Positions 7,646 through 15,548 of a DNA stretch of 17,697 nt are shown in pieces. Every line of letters starts with the position of its first letter. Positions within the stretch are counted from its first letter, which is position 1. A program made the translations under genes and the position numbers. Source of the DNA: Acidobacteriota bacterium (lineage in GTDB: Bacteria; Acidobacteriota; Terriglobia; UBA7540); NCBI GenBank assembly GCA_021827245.1, contig JAKAWN010000038.1, forward strand, positions 8,968 to 26,664, given 5' to 3'. The notes under the pieces are model-generated. The model made no database searches. It saw nothing but the letters and a program-made list of their open reading frames with translations, and was not told where the DNA came from.

Positions 7646-7669
7646 CCGGCGGTCATAGACCGCCGCTAC
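7646..7669 (-). repeat. Palindromic repeat unit 6 (GTAGCGGCG family)
   Basis: Perfect 7-bp stem GGCGGTC/GACCGCC (7648-7654 with 7658-7664) around ATA, ending CTAC. Its reverse complement equals unit 5 except at positions 10 and 18, which pair with each other in the stem (G-C here, C-G in unit 5). Confidence 0.8.
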
Positions 7670-7680
7670 AAATGGATTGC

Positions 7681-8508
7681 TTACCGAAACCCGCCCCAGC
7701 TTAGGTATGCGCGCAGCAGGGCTTCACCGCCAATGCTGGCGTAGATAGCGGCGATACCCAGAAAACTTCCGTAGGGCCACTGGTAGTCGCGGAATTTTGA
7801 GCTGAATAGCGTTAGGGGGATGGCGATGGCCGTCCCCAGCAAGGACCCCAGCATGATGGTCATCAAAGTCAGAGAAGGCCCGCAAAAAACCCCCACCACC
7901 AGCATCAGCATCACGTCGCCGAATCCCAATCCTTCCTTGTGCCGAAGGTGGTAGAAAGCCTCCCCGACCACGAAGAAGAGGCCTCCGCCGACCAATGCGC
8001 CGACTAGCGCACCCATCAGCGAGAGCAGGACTGCTGAAGGGAAGATTCTCCAGTGTGCCAGGATCCACCCGATGGGACGATTGTCTACCGGGACCAATAG
8101 GCTGAGCGCGATGCCGAGTCCGATGCCGAATAAGGTGATCTTGTGTGGAATCCGGCGCTCGCGAAGGTCGGTAAAGACCAGGACGATCATCAGCATGGCG
8201 AAAATCGCCCCCTTGAGGAATCCCGGCGTAAGGCCGTAGTGCCGGAACTCCAGCAGGAAAACCGCTGCAGTCAGAATTTCAACCAGCGGGTAGAGCAGCG
8301 AAATTCGCTTGCCGCAATCGCGGCAACGCCCGCGGCGGAGAACGTAACTCAGGACTGGAATGTTGTCATGCCAGCGGATGGCGCTCCCGCAAGCGGGGCA
8401 ATGCGAACCAGGACTGACAATCGATTCCTTCCGCGGCACTCGAAGGATGCAGACGTTGAGGAAGCTGCCGAAAATCAATCCGAAGATGGCCACGATAAAT
8501 TGCATCAT
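7681..8508 (-). CDS. pilD: Type IV prepilin peptidase / N-methyltransferase (A24 family)
   Basis: An integral inner-membrane aspartyl protease of 275 residues that cleaves the leader of type IV prepilins or type II secretion pseudopilins and methylates the new N-terminus. GSFLNVCILRVP (14-25) opens the N-terminal domain, with zinc cysteines C37/C40 (HCPACG) and C62/C65 (RCRDCG). The catalytic aspartates are D114 in FTDLRERRIP and D198 in GLGFGDV. About eight hydrophobic segments are present. The ATG at 8508 is supported by GAAGG at 8520-8524; a second ATG follows immediately. The gene is last in the GT2-GT4-peptidase cluster, 14 bp after the GT4 stop, and its transcripts run into the repeat hairpins at 7601-7669. 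Pilin or pseudopilin genes are not in the window. comC or gspO would be equivalent names. Confidence 0.95.
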   Translation of the reverse strand: MMQFIVAIFGLIFGSFLNVCILRVPRKESIVSPGSHCPACGSAIRWHDNIPVLSYVLRRGRCRDCGKRISLLYPLVEILTAAVFLLEFRHYGLTPGFLKGAIFAMLMIVLVFTDLRERRIPHKITLFGIGLGIALSLLVPVDNRPIGWILAHWRIFPSAVLLSLMGALVGALVGGGLFFVVGEAFYHLRHKEGLGFGDVMLMLVVGVFCGPSLTLMTIMLGSLLGTAIAIPLTLFSSKFRDYQWPYGSFLGIAAIYASIGGEALLRAYLSWGGFR

Positions 8509-8522
8509 CTAACCGTTCGCCT

Positions 8523-9659
8523 TCAATGTGCCGTTGTTGCCGGCGTCTCTTGTTGAGGGTTGACCAGGCGCCTGTAAAGCGCCTCCGTCCGCTCAACCAT
8601 GATACCGGCGGAAAAGTCCTTCGCGCGTTCCCGTGCATTATTTCCCAGCTCCTTCAGCCGCACACGATCTGAAGCCGCCGTGACAATCGCAGCCGCCAAC
8701 GCCTCGGACGATTCCGGTGCAACCAGCCAGCCCGTTCTCCCTTCATCAACAATTTCCGTTAAACCTCCAACGCTCGTGGCAATCACAGGAAGACCATGCG
8801 CCATCGCCAGCAAAGCCGAAGAACCCAGCCCTTCAGAGCGGGACGGCATGATATAGAGATCGAGGCCAGAGAAGAACCCGACAAGGTTTTCCTGATAGCC
8901 CGCTAATAGAACTCGTCCGCTGCCGACCGCTTCTGCGAGGCTGGCGGTGCCAAGGTCCCCAGCAGAAATATCCCCGCCTAAGACCAGCCTCGCGTCTGGC
9001 GATTGCCGGGCGAGAATTTCAAACGCCTTGACGGCAATATCTTGTCCCTTCTCCGAGCTGAAGCCCCCCAGTTGCCCGACCACGAATTCGCCCTCACTCA
9101 AATTCCACTTGGCGCGGGTTGCACACCGTGATGCAGCGTCAGGCACGCGTTCCGGGATCTCGATTCCATCGGGAATAACGTTGATCATTGCACGCGGTAC
9201 GCCGGCATCTTTCACAATTTGACCTACAAAGCGTGACACTGCGATAACTGCGTCACATGTGTATTTGTACTTCAGGCGATAGTCCAGTCGCCGCCGGGGC
9301 AAGTAAGTGACGCGCCTGCTCGCGACGCGGCTGACTCCTGTGTTCAACGACGCCAGCCACGCAACCGTCTGCCCCACGCCGTCGTGGGCGTGTAGCAGCA
9401 TCACGCCGTCCTGACGCAGCCTGCGCCGCAAGCGCCGGATGCCGCGCACGTGCCTGAAATCGTCCGGCGGGAGGGCGAGCACAGGAAAACCTTCCGCCGT
9501 AGCCCGGCCGAAAAGCTCGCTCCGTTCCGGGCACACGATCAACTGCCAGTGTCCGCGAGCTCGCAGACCTTGCGCCAGCAAGAGTAATTGCCGCTGGCCG
9601 CCGCGTAGTGCGAGACCTGTATCGACGTGGCATATTCTGAGAACGGCCGATAGGTTCAC
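8523..9659 (-). CDS. Glycosyltransferase family 4 (GT-B fold)
   Basis: A cytoplasmic or peripheral-membrane sugar transferase of 378 residues using a nucleotide sugar. The N-terminal Rossmann domain has the loop GLALRGGQRQ (15-24). The C-terminal domain has VIPDGIEI (161-168), LGGFSSEKGQD (197-207) and RSEGLGSSALLAMAHGLPVI (274-293). I chose the GTG at 9659: it overlaps the stop of the upstream GT2 gene as GTGA, has AGAGGAA at 9664-9670, and leads directly into the expected first beta strand (LRICHVD). A longer reading from 9800 would run through 142 bases of the GT2 gene and adds residues unlike the family. One oddity is that the second Glu of the EX7E motif is replaced: E276 is present but position 284 is Leu. 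Acceptor and sugar are unknown; a role in LPS or cell-surface glycan synthesis is inferred from the GT2 neighbour. Confidence 0.92.
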   Translation of the reverse strand: MNLSAVLRICHVDTGLALRGGQRQLLLLAQGLRARGHWQLIVCPERSELFGRATAEGFPVLALPPDDFRHVRGIRRLRRRLRQDGVMLLHAHDGVGQTVAWLASLNTGVSRVASRRVTYLPRRRLDYRLKYKYTCDAVIAVSRFVGQIVKDAGVPRAMINVIPDGIEIPERVPDAASRCATRAKWNLSEGEFVVGQLGGFSSEKGQDIAVKAFEILARQSPDARLVLGGDISAGDLGTASLAEAVGSGRVLLAGYQENLVGFFSGLDLYIMPSRSEGLGSSALLAMAHGLPVIATSVGGLTEIVDEGRTGWLVAPESSEALAAAIVTAASDRVRLKELGNNARERAKDFSAGIMVERTEALYRRLVNPQQETPATTAH

Positions 9660-10414
9660 GGCGTTCCTCTGCTTTGTTGAAGTTCCGCGAGTTTCACATA
9701 TTTCCGATGAACGTAGCGAGCTGCCATCCAGGCAATCAGGAATCCTGCCATTCCGTCCAACACTCCAAACCGGAAGAAATAGGTATGGACAAATACCCAC
9801 GCGGGTGCCAGAAGCCGCTGCCCCAGACCGCTTTGCTCGCCGCGCTCGAACATCTCACGCGCGGCAAGGTCGGTGTAGAATTCAATCCGCTTTCGATGGT
9901 CCGCCAGCGAATCGCAGGTATAGTGGAGGATCTCACCATCCATCGTTGCCACTTGAACTTTAGTGACGACGGACTCGTGCACGTAGTCGCCTTGCCACCG
10001 CGCCTGGTTCCGATCAAAAAGACGGATCTTCCAGTCAGGATACCAGCCCGAATGGAGAATCCAGCGTCCCATGTAACGCGCGCGCCGGGCAAATCGGTAC
10101 GCGGCAGTCACCGGTGCGGATTGCTTCCATTCGCGAATGGCCGCACGTGCCGCTTCATCCAGTTCTTCGTCAGCATCCAGGCTCAATATCCAATCATGCT
10201 TCGCCTCGCGGACAGCAAAGTTCTTTTGAGCCGCAAAGCCTTCCCATTCATGGATGATGATTCGGGCGCCAAGGTCGGCAGCGATTTTGACGGTTTCATC
10301 CGTCGATCCGGAATCCACCACAAGGATCTCGTCCGCGCAATCAAGCGACCGAATGGCGCGGGCGATGTTCGCGGCTTCGTTGTGCGTGATGATGGTGGCG
10401 GAAATGGGCGGCAT
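9656..10414 (-). CDS. Glycosyltransferase family 2, WaaE/KdtX-like
   Basis: A GT-A fold enzyme of 252 residues. TIITHNEAANI (7-17) is the nucleotide-binding N-terminus, VVDSGSTDET (32-41) follows, and SLDADEEL (78-85) carries the metal-binding DxD (D80, D82). HSGWYPDWKIRLFDR (121-135) and the C-terminal RFGVLDGMAGFLIAWMAARY (215-234) match the WaaE/KdtX subgroup, which adds a beta-glucose to the inner core heptose of lipopolysaccharide in enterobacteria. The sugar here cannot be assigned. It would act at the inner face of the cytoplasmic membrane, and the hydrophobic C-terminal segment may anchor it. The ATG at 10414 has no clear Shine-Dalgarno. It is the first gene of the cluster and overlaps the GT4 gene by 4 bp. 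Confidence 0.92.
   Translation of the reverse strand: MPPISATIITHNEAANIARAIRSLDCADEILVVDSGSTDETVKIAADLGARIIIHEWEGFAAQKNFAVREAKHDWILSLDADEELDEAARAAIREWKQSAPVTAAYRFARRARYMGRWILHSGWYPDWKIRLFDRNQARWQGDYVHESVVTKVQVATMDGEILHYTCDSLADHRKRIEFYTDLAAREMFERGEQSGLGQRLLAPAWVFVHTYFFRFGVLDGMAGFLIAWMAARYVHRKYVKLAELQQSRGTP
9664..9670 (-). promoter_or_regulatory. Ribosome-binding site fixing the GT4 start
   Basis: AGAGGAA lies 4-5 nt before the GTG at 9659, inside the end of the GT2 gene. Together with the GTGA overlap it decides the start of the GT4 gene and suggests translational coupling. Confidence 0.6.
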
Positions 10415-10458
10415 CGTAAGACGTCAGATTCCGTCGGCGCACGTCAATGCCAAACCTG

Positions 10459-10464
10459 ATTGTA
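10459..10464 (-). promoter_or_regulatory. Candidate -10 box for the GT2-GT4-pilD cluster
   Basis: TACAAT on the minus strand lies about 45 nt before the GT2 ATG, in the 159-bp gap after the thioesterase gene. No -35 hexamer is evident. The gap otherwise shows nothing I can name. Confidence 0.25.
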
Positions 10465-10573
10465 CCCCAAAGATCTTGTCTCGGGCGTTCGTGGTAAATC
10501 GACGACTGAACAATGAGCCCAAGACGAAGCCGGCCCTTCCTGCCAGGCAGTCAAGGCTATGTTGAGATGCCGC

Positions 10574-11014
10574 TTACTCCTGGCGGATTTTGATTCCGGT
10601 GAGAAACAATTCACGATATTTGTCGGGCAGGGCGCAGGCGCGTCCTTCCCGGTTGATTACCACATGCGTGGTTTCACCTTCGGCCAGTAAAGTGGCATCG
10701 GATTGCCGGTAGATCTCGTATCCAAAAATGAGAACGCGTCGCCGGGCTTCGCGGAGGCACGTCTTGACAAGGATTTCATCGTCGTAGTGCGCCGGCGCCT
10801 TGTAGCGGCAATTGGCTTCCGCAACGATGATGCACAGCCCGTCCTCGCGCTCCATGTCGCGGTATTCAAACCCATGCTGGCGGCAGAATTCTGTTCGCCC
10901 TATTTCAAACCAGACGAAGTAGTTCGCGTAGTATACGACACCCATCTGGTCCGTCTCAGAATAACGGACACGAAACGTCGTCGAAGCCCACTCGGTGGGC
11001 AATTCCATTGTCAT
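10574..11014 (-). CDS. YbgC/4HBT-type acyl-CoA thioesterase
   Basis: A single-domain hotdog protein of 146 residues. The family signature YSETDQMGVVYYANYFVWFE (18-37) contains the catalytic aspartate D22, followed by GRTEF and the usual five-stranded sheet. YbgC-type enzymes hydrolyse acyl-CoA or 4-hydroxybenzoyl-CoA esters in the cytoplasm, and in proteobacteria ybgC sits with the tol-pal genes. No tol gene is present here, so that link is not supported. The ATG at 11014 is supported by AGGGAT at 11021-11026, 6 nt upstream. It is probably a single-gene transcript, with 159 bp after it and 122 bp before it. Confidence 0.9.
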   Translation of the reverse strand: MTMELPTEWASTTFRVRYSETDQMGVVYYANYFVWFEIGRTEFCRQHGFEYRDMEREDGLCIIVAEANCRYKAPAHYDDEILVKTCLREARRRVLIFGYEIYRQSDATLLAEGETTHVVINREGRACALPDKYRELFLTGIKIRQE

Positions 11015-11136
11015 CAGCGTATCCCTGTTGGTTCAGAATGGCCACACGCTTCACAGAATGCAGGGAATGCCGTGTGTGCCGTAAAACTCAGACCATGTCA
11101 TCGAATAACAATCAGTTGCAACGCTTTATTAAACCA

Positions 11137-11601
11137 TTACATAAGAGGATTTCCGGCGTCGTCAAACGGGTATTTTATGACTTGCTGAAGCGAACGGCAA
11201 AAACTTCTATAAACAGGATCGACGTACGGGCGTAACGCTTGGTCGCCGTCGATTTCTAAGGACTCATCCGGGACGTGGCCTTCCTGCATGCTTGTTAAAA
11301 ATCCCTCTGCGCTTGGCCAACTCAGGATCATATCCGGCATGCGGGGTGGCCGCCGGTCGAACCGGATTTTGCCTCGATCCAGATTCACCGTCCAATCAAA
11401 ATTCCAGTCCTTAAGCACCCAAAGCGTTGTTAGCCGCGCTTCGCGGATGTGCTGCCGCACGGAACGGTCGCGGCCTGTCAGGACAAATGCCTGTTGGATG
11501 AGCCGCCGTGCTGCGCGCTTTGAGATGGGTGGCCGGTCAGGCACGTTCAAATAGGAAACTATACCAGAATCAGAGAGCAAATGCCGATCTTCTCCACTCA
11601 T
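11137..11601 (-). CDS. SCP2-like (sterol carrier protein fold) small protein
   Basis: Up to 154 residues with no signal peptide. The stretch from about residue 60, WVLKDWNFDWTVNLDRGKIR (61-80), then MPDMILSWPSAEGFLTSMQEG (88-108) and LEIDGDQAL (115-123), follows the SCP2 pattern: a strand with a buried Trp, an acidic-hydrophobic strand, a helix ending in a glycine, and a strand with a GD turn. SCP2 domains bind lipids or acyl chains; no enzyme activity is implied. The start is uncertain. The ATG at 11601 has no Shine-Dalgarno, and a TATAGT box with a GTG at 11544 inside the frame could give a shorter protein. The gene is divergent from the GH2 gene. Confidence 0.6.
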   Translation of the reverse strand: MSGEDRHLLSDSGIVSYLNVPDRPPISKRAARRLIQQAFVLTGRDRSVRQHIREARLTTLWVLKDWNFDWTVNLDRGKIRFDRRPPRMPDMILSWPSAEGFLTSMQEGHVPDESLEIDGDQALRPYVDPVYRSFCRSLQQVIKYPFDDAGNPLM

Positions 11602-11665
11602 CTCGCGCTCGGCCTGCGGCCCTGACGCGAACCCGCACAGGCACCCTGATGAAAGACTCCGGGTG

Positions 11666-11671
11666 TATACT
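11666..11671 (+). promoter_or_regulatory. Candidate -10 box for the GH2 gene
   Basis: TATACT lies 24 nt before the ATG and just ahead of an excellent ribosome-binding site. No -35 is evident, and the divergent gap is only 94 bp. Confidence 0.35.
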
Positions 11672-11683
11672 ACCTGCCTTTAC

Positions 11684-11689
11684 AGGAGG
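11684..11689 (+). promoter_or_regulatory. Ribosome-binding site fixing the GH2 start
   Basis: AGGAGG, a full anti-Shine-Dalgarno match, lies 6 nt before the ATG at 11696. It decides that start over an in-frame ATG 33 bases upstream and puts the twin-arginine motif at residues 8-9. Confidence 0.85.
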
Positions 11690-11695
11690 CTTAAC

Positions 11696-14600
11696 ATGAA
11701 AATCCCGACAAGCTCGCGACGGAATTTCTTGAAGAGCACGATTGCTGGCGCCACTGCAGCACTGGGAGATCTTCACGGCCTTGGCCTTGCCGAGGGTGCA
11801 TCCCTTGCTGCAGGATCAGCAAGCTCGGGCGGCGAAGACGAGCGCGAAAAAATGCCTCCAGGTAATGGAACCGGGTACACGCGGGGAATCGGCGTCTACC
11901 CCGGAGACCCAGCCGAGGATTTTTCCCCGACGCTAGTTGCGGATGAGTCGTTGGCCTATCGAAACCTGGCGTTGCTTCGCCCTGCCTACCACTCAAGTAG
12001 TTACGATTACAACCTGACAGCGCAGCTTGTGACCGATGGCATCAAAGATACGCACACTCCCAACTGGGTGGAAACGTCCGTAAGCTTTGTTGGCACCCTT
12101 CCCAAAGAGGAGCGTGAGTTCTTTCTGGATCATAACCCGACGAGCGTGGTTGATCTGAGAGGTCCGCGCCCGTGGGTGCAGATCCGTCTGGGCGGAGGGA
12201 AAAGCGTCCCGCAGATTGACCGAATTGATCTGCTGGTCGTGCTGAACGCGAGGAACGTGACGCCATCCGATGTGAGCTTTGTGATTTCGGTGTCCGACGA
12301 TGGCTGGAACTGGAAGAAGGTGGGGAGCTTGACCGGGCCGGAGCCTGCTTCGTTTGAGGGTTACCCGCCGGGTTTCGGACAGCCGGGATATCTGTTCAAA
12401 CCCTCGATTCCTCTCAATCCTGCCTCGCAAAGCCGCCTCTATCGCGTTGAATGCGTGGTGGCCAACGCCTCGCCACTCTCCTTCGGCATGCAGTGGCAGG
12501 TTGGCAAGGTTGCCTTCTATAACAACGGCCTAAGGGTGGAAGTAGGCGGGCCTTACAACTTCACCAGCACATGGATGAGCAAAGGGCTGGCTGAAGAGTG
12601 GGTATATGTCGACCTGGGTGGGCCGTTTGAGTTTGACCGTGTTGCCCTGTATTGGATTGCCAAGGCAGCCGAAGGTTCCCTCCAGGTTTCCGACGACGCG
12701 CAAAACTGGCAGGTGATTCAACCGTTACCGGGAGGAACGAGCCTCACCGATGACATCAAGCTGACGCAGCCTGTCCGGGGAAGATATGTTCGGGTGCTGA
12801 TGACGCGCCCGACCTCTGCTGACGGTTACATGCTGAGCGAGATGGAAGTCTATGGGTGGGGCGGGTTTACTCCGCAGCCGAAGCCGGCGCCCGCTCCACG
12901 AGCGGATGGCCGGCTGGACCTGGCGGCAGGCAACTGGCAACTGCAACGCGATTCGCTGGTGACGGCAGACGCTGAGACACTTTCGCGGACGGGCTTTGAC
13001 GACAAGGCGTGGATCGTCGCTACGGTACCGGGCACCGTGCTCACCTCGTATTTGAACATTGGAGCTATACCCGACCCGAATTACGGCCAGAACCAGTTAT
13101 ACGTTTCAGATGCGTTCTTCTATGCCGACTTCTGGTACCGGACGGAATTTGACGCGCCGCAGCTTGAAGGCGGCCGGCGTGCCTGGCTGAACTTCGACGG
13201 GATCAACTGGAAGGCGGAGATCTTCCTGAATGGCTCCAGGCTCGGGCGCATCGACGGCGGCTTCATGCGGGGGCGCTTCGATGTAACTGAGCATTTGCTT
13301 CCTGGCCGGAAAAACGCGCTGGCGGTTCGTATCATCAAAAATGGCACGCCGGGAAGCGTGAAGCAGAAAACGTTTTCATCAGCGGGCAAGAACGGCGGCG
13401 CTCTCGGACTGGATAATCCCACGTTCCACGCCTCGATCGGGTGGGACTGGATCTCAACTATACGCGGGCGCAACATTGGCATCTGGAACGACGTCTATCT
13501 CACGACCAGTGGCCCAGTGACCATTGACAATCCCTACGTCGTCACCACGCTGCCGCTGCCGGAAACCTCGAGCGCTGATATAAGTGTTGAGGTTGAGCTT
13601 GTCAATCACGAAGCAAAACCGGCGAAAGGAACGCTGCGTGGCAGCATTGGCGAAGTCAAGTTCAAGCAGCCCGTGAAGCTCGAAGCATCAGCCATATATA
13701 AGGTCAAGCTGGATCCTTCCACACACCCGGCCATGCGCCTGCAGAATCCCAAACTCTGGTGGCCGGCCGGATACGGCGAGCCGCACCTCTATGACATGAA
13801 GTTGGAGTTTGAAGCGCCCCACAAGATGCTTTCTGATACGAAGTCGCTGAAAGTCGGCATACGACAGATGACTTACAAAATAGAAGAAGGCGCCCTGAAG
13901 ATCTGGGTCAACGACAGGCGATTGATACCGAAAGGCGGCAACTGGGGCTTCAGCGAGTCCATGCTGCTTTATCGCCAGCGCGAATATGACATCGCCGTCC
14001 GCTATCACAGCGACATGCACTTCAACATGATCCGCAACTGGGTGGGGCAGACGGGCCGCGAGGCGGTTTATGAGGCCTGTGACCGGCACGGCGTGATGGT
14101 CTGGCAAGACTTCTGGCTGGCGAATCCGTGGGACGGGCCAGACCCGAAAGACAACGCCATGTTCCTGCGCAACGCGCGGGACTTCATCCTGCGGCTGCGA
14201 AATCATCCCTCCATGGGCTTATACTGCGGGCGCAATGAAGGCGATCCTCCCAAGCCCCTTGAGGATGGTCTGACCAAACTTCTGGCGGAATTGCATCCCG
14301 CTGTCCACTACATTCCCAACTCGGCCGATGGTGGGGTTAGCGGGCACGGTCCTTACAGTGTGATGCCTCTCAGATTCTACTTCGGTCCAGGCGCCAACAA
14401 GAGACTCCATAGCGAGAGGGGCATGCCAAACATCCCTCCAATGGAAAGCGTCCGGCTGATGATGCCCAAAAGGGCGATGTGGCCGCAAGGTCTGGACTGG
14501 GGCCTGCATGATTTCTGTTTACAAGGCGCCGCAAATGGGGCGTCTTACCGGAGAATCATCGAGTACGAATACGGTGGTGCTAAGAGCGTGGAAGAGTGGG

Positions 14601-15385
14601 TTGCTCTCGCGCAATTCGTCAATTACGACGGCTATCGTGCGATGTACGAGGGGCAGAGCAGATATCGCATGGGCTTGCTGATATGGATGAGCCATCCGTG
14701 CTGGCCGTCCTTTGTCTGGCAAACGTACGATTACTACTTTGAGCCAACGGCCGCTTATTTCGGCGCCAAGAAGGGATGCGAGCCTCTGCACATCCAGTGG
14801 AACCCGGTCACGGAGAGCATCGAAGTGGTTAATTACAGCGGAGGAAGCTTCCGGGAACTGACTGCCAGCGTTGAGCTGCTGAACATGGACGGAAGCCGGC
14901 AATGGGCGAAGACCGCGACCCTTTCGAGCAGGGAAGACAGCACCGTTTCCTGCATCAAGATGGAATATCCCTCCGGGCTGACCCCGGTCCACTTCCTGAG
15001 GCTGGCGCTCGCACGCGAGGGCAAGCCGGTCTCAACCAATTTCTACTTGCGACCACGAGAGGTTGGCAACTATCGGGCTGTCCGGGAATTGCCCAAGGTG
15101 AACCTGGAAGCGTCCACGCAAATCGAACGGCGCGGCAGCCGCTGGCTGTTGACCACCCAACTGCATAACCCATCGGCTCACCCGGCGTTGCTGGTCAGGG
15201 TCAAGGCCGTGCGCGAAAAGAGCGGAGATCGCATCCTGCCGGCGCTTTACAGCGACAACTACATAGCTCTAATGCCGGGCGAGCGGCAAACGATCCGAAC
15301 GGAATTGGAAAATGCCGACACGCGGGGCGAGAAACCGAAAATCGTGGCAGAGGGCTTCAACGTTAAGCTGGTGATGGCGGCTTGA
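11696..15385 (+). CDS. Tat-exported GH2 glycoside hydrolase (exo-beta-glucosaminidase/beta-mannosidase type) with discoidin-like modules
   Basis: 1229 residues. The N-terminus carries a twin-arginine signal, SRRNFLK (7-13), followed by a weakly hydrophobic segment, so export is folded through Tat. Residues about 85-280 resemble an F5/8 type C galactose-binding-like module (NLALLRPAYHSSSYDYNLTA at 90-109). Residues 285-390 look like a second one (VYVDLG 303-308, GRYVRVLM 362-369). The GH2 sugar-binding domain spans about 410-600 and an Ig-like domain 605-720. The TIM barrel spans 725-1030, with HFNMIRNWVGQ (775-785), YEACDRHGVMVWQDFW (792-807), acid/base E848 in YCGRNE, and nucleophile E907 in LHSERG. 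A beta-rich tail follows. The layout fits exo-acting CsxA-like glucosaminidases and beta-mannosidases more than beta-galactosidases. It is a single-gene unit with a hairpin after it. Confidence 0.9.
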   Translation: MKIPTSSRRNFLKSTIAGATAALGDLHGLGLAEGASLAAGSASSGGEDEREKMPPGNGTGYTRGIGVYPGDPAEDFSPTLVADESLAYRNLALLRPAYHSSSYDYNLTAQLVTDGIKDTHTPNWVETSVSFVGTLPKEEREFFLDHNPTSVVDLRGPRPWVQIRLGGGKSVPQIDRIDLLVVLNARNVTPSDVSFVISVSDDGWNWKKVGSLTGPEPASFEGYPPGFGQPGYLFKPSIPLNPASQSRLYRVECVVANASPLSFGMQWQVGKVAFYNNGLRVEVGGPYNFTSTWMSKGLAEEWVYVDLGGPFEFDRVALYWIAKAAEGSLQVSDDAQNWQVIQPLPGGTSLTDDIKLTQPVRGRYVRVLMTRPTSADGYMLSEMEVYGWGGFTPQPKPAPAPRADGRLDLAAGNWQLQRDSLVTADAETLSRTGFDDKAWIVATVPGTVLTSYLNIGAIPDPNYGQNQLYVSDAFFYADFWYRTEFDAPQLEGGRRAWLNFDGINWKAEIFLNGSRLGRIDGGFMRGRFDVTEHLLPGRKNALAVRIIKNGTPGSVKQKTFSSAGKNGGALGLDNPTFHASIGWDWISTIRGRNIGIWNDVYLTTSGPVTIDNPYVVTTLPLPETSSADISVEVELVNHEAKPAKGTLRGSIGEVKFKQPVKLEASAIYKVKLDPSTHPAMRLQNPKLWWPAGYGEPHLYDMKLEFEAPHKMLSDTKSLKVGIRQMTYKIEEGALKIWVNDRRLIPKGGNWGFSESMLLYRQREYDIAVRYHSDMHFNMIRNWVGQTGREAVYEACDRHGVMVWQDFWLANPWDGPDPKDNAMFLRNARDFILRLRNHPSMGLYCGRNEGDPPKPLEDGLTKLLAELHPAVHYIPNSADGGVSGHGPYSVMPLRFYFGPGANKRLHSERGMPNIPPMESVRLMMPKRAMWPQGLDWGLHDFCLQGAANGASYRRIIEYEYGGAKSVEEWVALAQFVNYDGYRAMYEGQSRYRMGLLIWMSHPCWPSFVWQTYDYYFEPTAAYFGAKKGCEPLHIQWNPVTESIEVVNYSGGSFRELTASVELLNMDGSRQWAKTATLSSREDSTVSCIKMEYPSGLTPVHFLRLALAREGKPVSTNFYLRPREVGNYRAVRELPKVNLEASTQIERRGSRWLLTTQLHNPSAHPALLVRVKAVREKSGDRILPALYSDNYIALMPGERQTIRTELENADTRGEKPKIVAEGFNVKLVMAA

Positions 15386-15400
15386 CCTCCGCCCTCTGGT

Positions 15401-15421
15401 TGCCCTGAGCGGCGCAGGGCA
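15401..15421 (+). terminator. Hairpin downstream of the GH2 gene
   Basis: TGCCCTG (15401-15407) pairs perfectly with CAGGGCA (15415-15421) around a 7-nt loop, 15 nt after the stop codon. No T-run follows, so termination efficiency is uncertain. Confidence 0.4.
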
Positions 15422-15548
15422 TCCGTAAAATACCTTGCACGCTCCAACCAGAAATTGCGTGCCTGGGTTGCTTGCAAAGGTCCCGCAGGCCCGGCGCCCG
15501 TCTCTAATCCTTTGACATCTGCTATATTGAAACCGTTGACCAATCGAT

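Larger units (their letters stand above)
7601..7669. terminator. Probable bidirectional terminator formed by inverted repeat units 5 and 6
   Basis: Two hairpins lie back to back between convergent genes. On plus, the unit 5 stem is followed by TTTT within 4 nt. On minus, the unit 6 stem is followed by TTATTTTT. The two units can also pair with one another over 22 of 24 positions around an AT-rich spacer of 21 nt. Position and structure both fit termination of the 45-codon ORF and of the prepilin peptidase cluster. Confidence 0.55.

Noticed and set aside
3604..7669. CRISPR array
   Set aside because: The repeats are self-complementary, occur in both orientations, and are irregularly spaced with genes between them; no cas gene is present.
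9660..9800. N-terminal extension of the GT4 protein to an ATG at 9800
   Set aside because: It would overlap the GT2 gene by 145 bases. The GTGA overlap and AGAGGAA site support the start at 9659.
9674..10459. 261-residue plus-strand frame over the GT2 gene
   Set aside because: The minus-strand GT2 reading has intact DxD and WaaE-type motifs; the plus-strand product has none.
15512..15528. Promoter before the Rieske gene from TTGACA (15512-15517) and TATATT (15523-15528)
   Set aside because: The spacer is only 5 nt, far below the 16-18 nt needed, so the two boxes cannot work together.
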